Part shown: in pieces, positions 4,769 to 6,481 of the stretch
Numbering within the stretch: the stretch's first letter is position 1
Layout of the letters: each line of letters begins with the position of its first letter
Source of the DNA: Alistipes sp.
Lineage (GTDB): Bacteria; Bacteroidota; Bacteroidia; Bacteroidales; Rikenellaceae
Direction of reading: 5' to 3'
Assembly: GCA_017380275.1 (NCBI GenBank)
Contig: JAFOEH010000033.1
Location: 1 to 6,481 of the forward strand
Length of the DNA stretch: 6,481 bases
Position numbers and translations under genes: made by a program
The notes under the pieces: generated by a model
Databases searched by the model: none
What the model saw: only the letters and a program-made list of their open reading frames with translations
What the model was told of the DNA's origin: nothing

Positions 4769-5464
4769 ATGAAAAAGATTGTAGTTTTTACGGGTGCCGG
4801 TGTGAGTGCCGACAGCGGCCTGTCGACCTTCCGCGATGCCGATGGTCTATGGGCAAATTATCGTATCGAGGATGTCTGCACACCCGAAGCTCTGGCTCGC
4901 AACCGAGCGCTGGTCATAGAGTTCTATAATAAGCGCCGTAAGGAGCTTCTTGCGACCAAGCCCAATCCCGCACATATCGCCATTGCCGAGCTGGAGCAGC
5001 ACTTCGACGTGGAGGTCGTAACGCAGAATGTCGATGACCTGCACGAGCGTGCCGGCTCAACGCGCGTAACACACCTGCACGGTGAGTTGCGCAAGCTGCG
5101 TAGCGAACGGAACTCGGAACTTATCGTACCGATCGAGGGGTGGGAGCAACACCTTGACGACAGAGCCGAGGATGGAGCTCTGCTACGTCCGCATATCGTC
5201 TTTTTCGGTGAGTCGGTGCCGATGTTCGACCGCGCCACGCAGATTGCCGCCGAGGCCGATGCGATGATCGTCGTGGGCACGTCGTTGGCGGTCTATCCTG
5301 CGGCTATGCTGGTGCGCTACGCCCGTTCGGGAGTGCCTATATACGTTGTCGATCCGGGCAATCCTGACACTTCAATGATCCGCAACCCCTTGGCCCACAT
5401 CAAAGCCCGAGCCGCCATCGGAATGCCCGAATTGGCCCAGCAACTCATTGACGAGAATAAGTAA
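4769..5464 (+). CDS. Sir2-family NAD-dependent protein deacylase, zinc-less type
   Basis: The 231-aa protein has the sirtuin Rossmann-fold motifs in order: FTGAGVSADSGLSTFR (7-22), the NAD-ribose motif TQNVDDLH (85-92), catalytic His104 in HLHGE, RPHIVFFGE (about 140-148), GTSLAVYPA (170-178) and VDPGN (184-188). YNKR (53-56) matches the Tyr-x-x-Arg pair that binds acidic acyl groups in CobB/SIRT5-type enzymes, so desuccinylation or demalonylation as well as deacetylation is plausible. The usual two CxxC zinc pairs are absent: the only cysteine is C37, and the region after HG is shortened. Zinc-less forms are known in this subgroup, so it is not evidently broken. It would act in the cytoplasm, removing lysine acyl groups with NAD+. 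It sits 3 nt after a membrane-protein gene and 1 nt before a lipoprotein gene. Confidence 0.93.
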   Translation: MKKIVVFTGAGVSADSGLSTFRDADGLWANYRIEDVCTPEALARNRALVIEFYNKRRKELLATKPNPAHIAIAELEQHFDVEVVTQNVDDLHERAGSTRVTHLHGELRKLRSERNSELIVPIEGWEQHLDDRAEDGALLRPHIVFFGESVPMFDRATQIAAEADAMIVVGTSLAVYPAAMLVRYARSGVPIYVVDPGNPDTSMIRNPLAHIKARAAIGMPELAQQLIDENK

Positions 5465-5465
5465 G

Positions 5466-6425
5466 ATGAATAAAACAATATATATATATATAATAGTCGC
5501 TGCGATGCTGGCTGTCTCTTGTGGGCGGCAGACGGGTGCGGGAAAGGGCAATGATGAGCAACAGAGGAGCGAGTCGAGTGCTATGACGGCTCGCACGTTC
5601 ATCCCGGCTTTGCCTCCTGCAACGCTCACCGAAAGCGAGCATCAGTCCTATATGCTCGAGCATTATTGGGATCGGTTCGATTTTGCCGATACGACCTTTA
5701 TTGCAGAGGTGGATCCGTCGCATATGGCTACAGCCTTTGCAGTTTATGCGGCAGGATATGTTCCCGACTCGTTGGCTTCGGAGGCTATGTCGCGTCTTAT
5801 GTCGCGCGCCTCGACTTCACGAAGGATGTTCGATTACTTTATGATGTTGGCTGAGGGGGTGCTGCACGATCCCAACTCGCCGTTGCGCAATGACGAGAAG
5901 TATATCCCCGTGTTGGAGGCTGCTGTGGCTTCGCCTTTCTATGATGAGTTGGAGCGTTTGCCCTATGAACACGATCTGGAGATTGCCTGTCAGAATAGGG
6001 TGGGGCGTGCGGCGAACGACTTTAGTTATACGCTCGCATCGGGCCGTACGGCGCAGATGTACGATATTGAGGCCGACTATCTCCTTATATTTATAAGCAA
6101 TCCCGGCTGTCCGATGTGCCGCGAGGTGAACGAGCAGATTCAATCGTCACCTCTGATGAATGAGCTTATTGAGCGCGGTACGCTGAAGGTGCTGGTTGTC
6201 TATCCCGATGCGGATCTTCAGGCGTGGCGTGAGCATATTGCTGACTACCCCTCGGCGTGGATGTGTGCCTACAATGAGGGGCAGGTAATCGAGCGCGAAC
6301 GGTTGTATGATCTGCGGGCTATCCCGTCGTTGTATCTGCTCGATAGCGAGAAGCGAGTGATGGCCAAGGATTGTGTCGATGTGGCTTACATCGAGGAGTT
6401 GATCGCTCAGGCCGAGGCATCATAA
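5466..6425 (+). CDS. DUF5106-type lipoprotein with C-terminal thioredoxin fold
   Basis: The ATG at 5466, 1 nt after the sirtuin stop, gives 319 aa; an in-frame ATG at 5448 would overlap the sirtuin and spoil the signal peptide. Residues 1-19 are a lipoprotein signal (MNKT, hydrophobic core, LAVSC with Cys19). Residues about 40-185 are helical and resemble the DUF5106 region found before thioredoxin domains in Bacteroidetes. A thioredoxin-like domain follows: a strand YLLIFISNPG, the redox motif CPMC (Cys215/Cys218), and the cis-proline loop RAIPSLYLLD (Pro287). It is probably an envelope thiol-disulfide or reductase-type protein, lipid-anchored outside the cytoplasm. The DUF5106 name is from pattern memory; the thioredoxin fold is well supported. 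An AT dinucleotide run lies in the signal-peptide codons. No terminator is seen in 6426-6481. Confidence 0.88.
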   Translation: MNKTIYIYIIVAAMLAVSCGRQTGAGKGNDEQQRSESSAMTARTFIPALPPATLTESEHQSYMLEHYWDRFDFADTTFIAEVDPSHMATAFAVYAAGYVPDSLASEAMSRLMSRASTSRRMFDYFMMLAEGVLHDPNSPLRNDEKYIPVLEAAVASPFYDELERLPYEHDLEIACQNRVGRAANDFSYTLASGRTAQMYDIEADYLLIFISNPGCPMCREVNEQIQSSPLMNELIERGTLKVLVVYPDADLQAWREHIADYPSAWMCAYNEGQVIERERLYDLRAIPSLYLLDSEKRVMAKDCVDVAYIEELIAQAEAS

Positions 6426-6481
6426 GTGGAATTTATGAATAGATAAAAAATTGTTATCGAAAACCTATTGCAAAGCTCGAA
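6426..6481. other. Intergenic tail, no feature seen
   Basis: These 56 AT-rich bases after the last stop show no hairpin, promoter consensus or gene start that I can support. The operon terminator, if any, lies beyond the window. Confidence 0.5.

Overview
The window comes from a Bacteroidota (Bacteroidales) chromosome. The evidence is two exact Bacteroidetes-type promoters (TTTG, a 19-20 nt spacer, then TATCTTTG), mostly weak Shine-Dalgarno sequences, two lipoproteins with short signal peptides, a DUF5106/thioredoxin-like lipoprotein, and an integrase remnant of the Bacteroidetes type. The moderate GC content and codon use of the right-hand part would fit Alistipes or a relative, but that genus call is only an impression.

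Region 1 (1-700) is AT-rich and looks like the worn edge of a mobile element. It holds the start of a leftward HTH-type regulator that runs off the window. Next comes a frameshifted, truncated N-terminus of a tyrosine recombinase (270-528), three TTGCAATG repeats just upstream of that remnant, and a strong hairpin. It abuts the 3' end of a tRNA gene, the usual attachment site of integrative elements.

Region 2 (701-943) is a leftward tandem pair of tRNA-Pro genes (UGG, then CGG) with its own promoter.

Region 3 (989-1747) is a leftward gene for an endonuclease/exonuclease/phosphatase-fold lipoprotein.

Region 4 (1834-3841) is a rightward transcription unit. It starts at a consensus promoter and a leader with a 16-bp direct repeat. 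The genes are a 44-aa Trp-rich basic mini-protein, an SPFH/band-7 membrane protein, an Arc-like ribbon-helix-helix protein, a 23-aa hydrophobic micro-ORF joined by an ATGA overlap, and a four-TM protein. A clear intrinsic terminator ends it.

Region 5 (3877-6425) is a tightly packed rightward operon with gaps of 4, 3 and 1 nt. It encodes two more small four-TM proteins, a sirtuin lacking the zinc-binding cysteines, and a DUF5106 plus thioredoxin-fold lipoprotein.

The three small membrane proteins on either side of the terminator share a topology and a motif pattern (basic-Trp before TM3, RWRR-like after TM4), so they look like diverged tandem paralogues. The most unusual content is the SPFH/ribbon-helix-helix/micro-protein unit and its possible link to these membrane proteins. 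No function can be assigned to that set from sequence alone.
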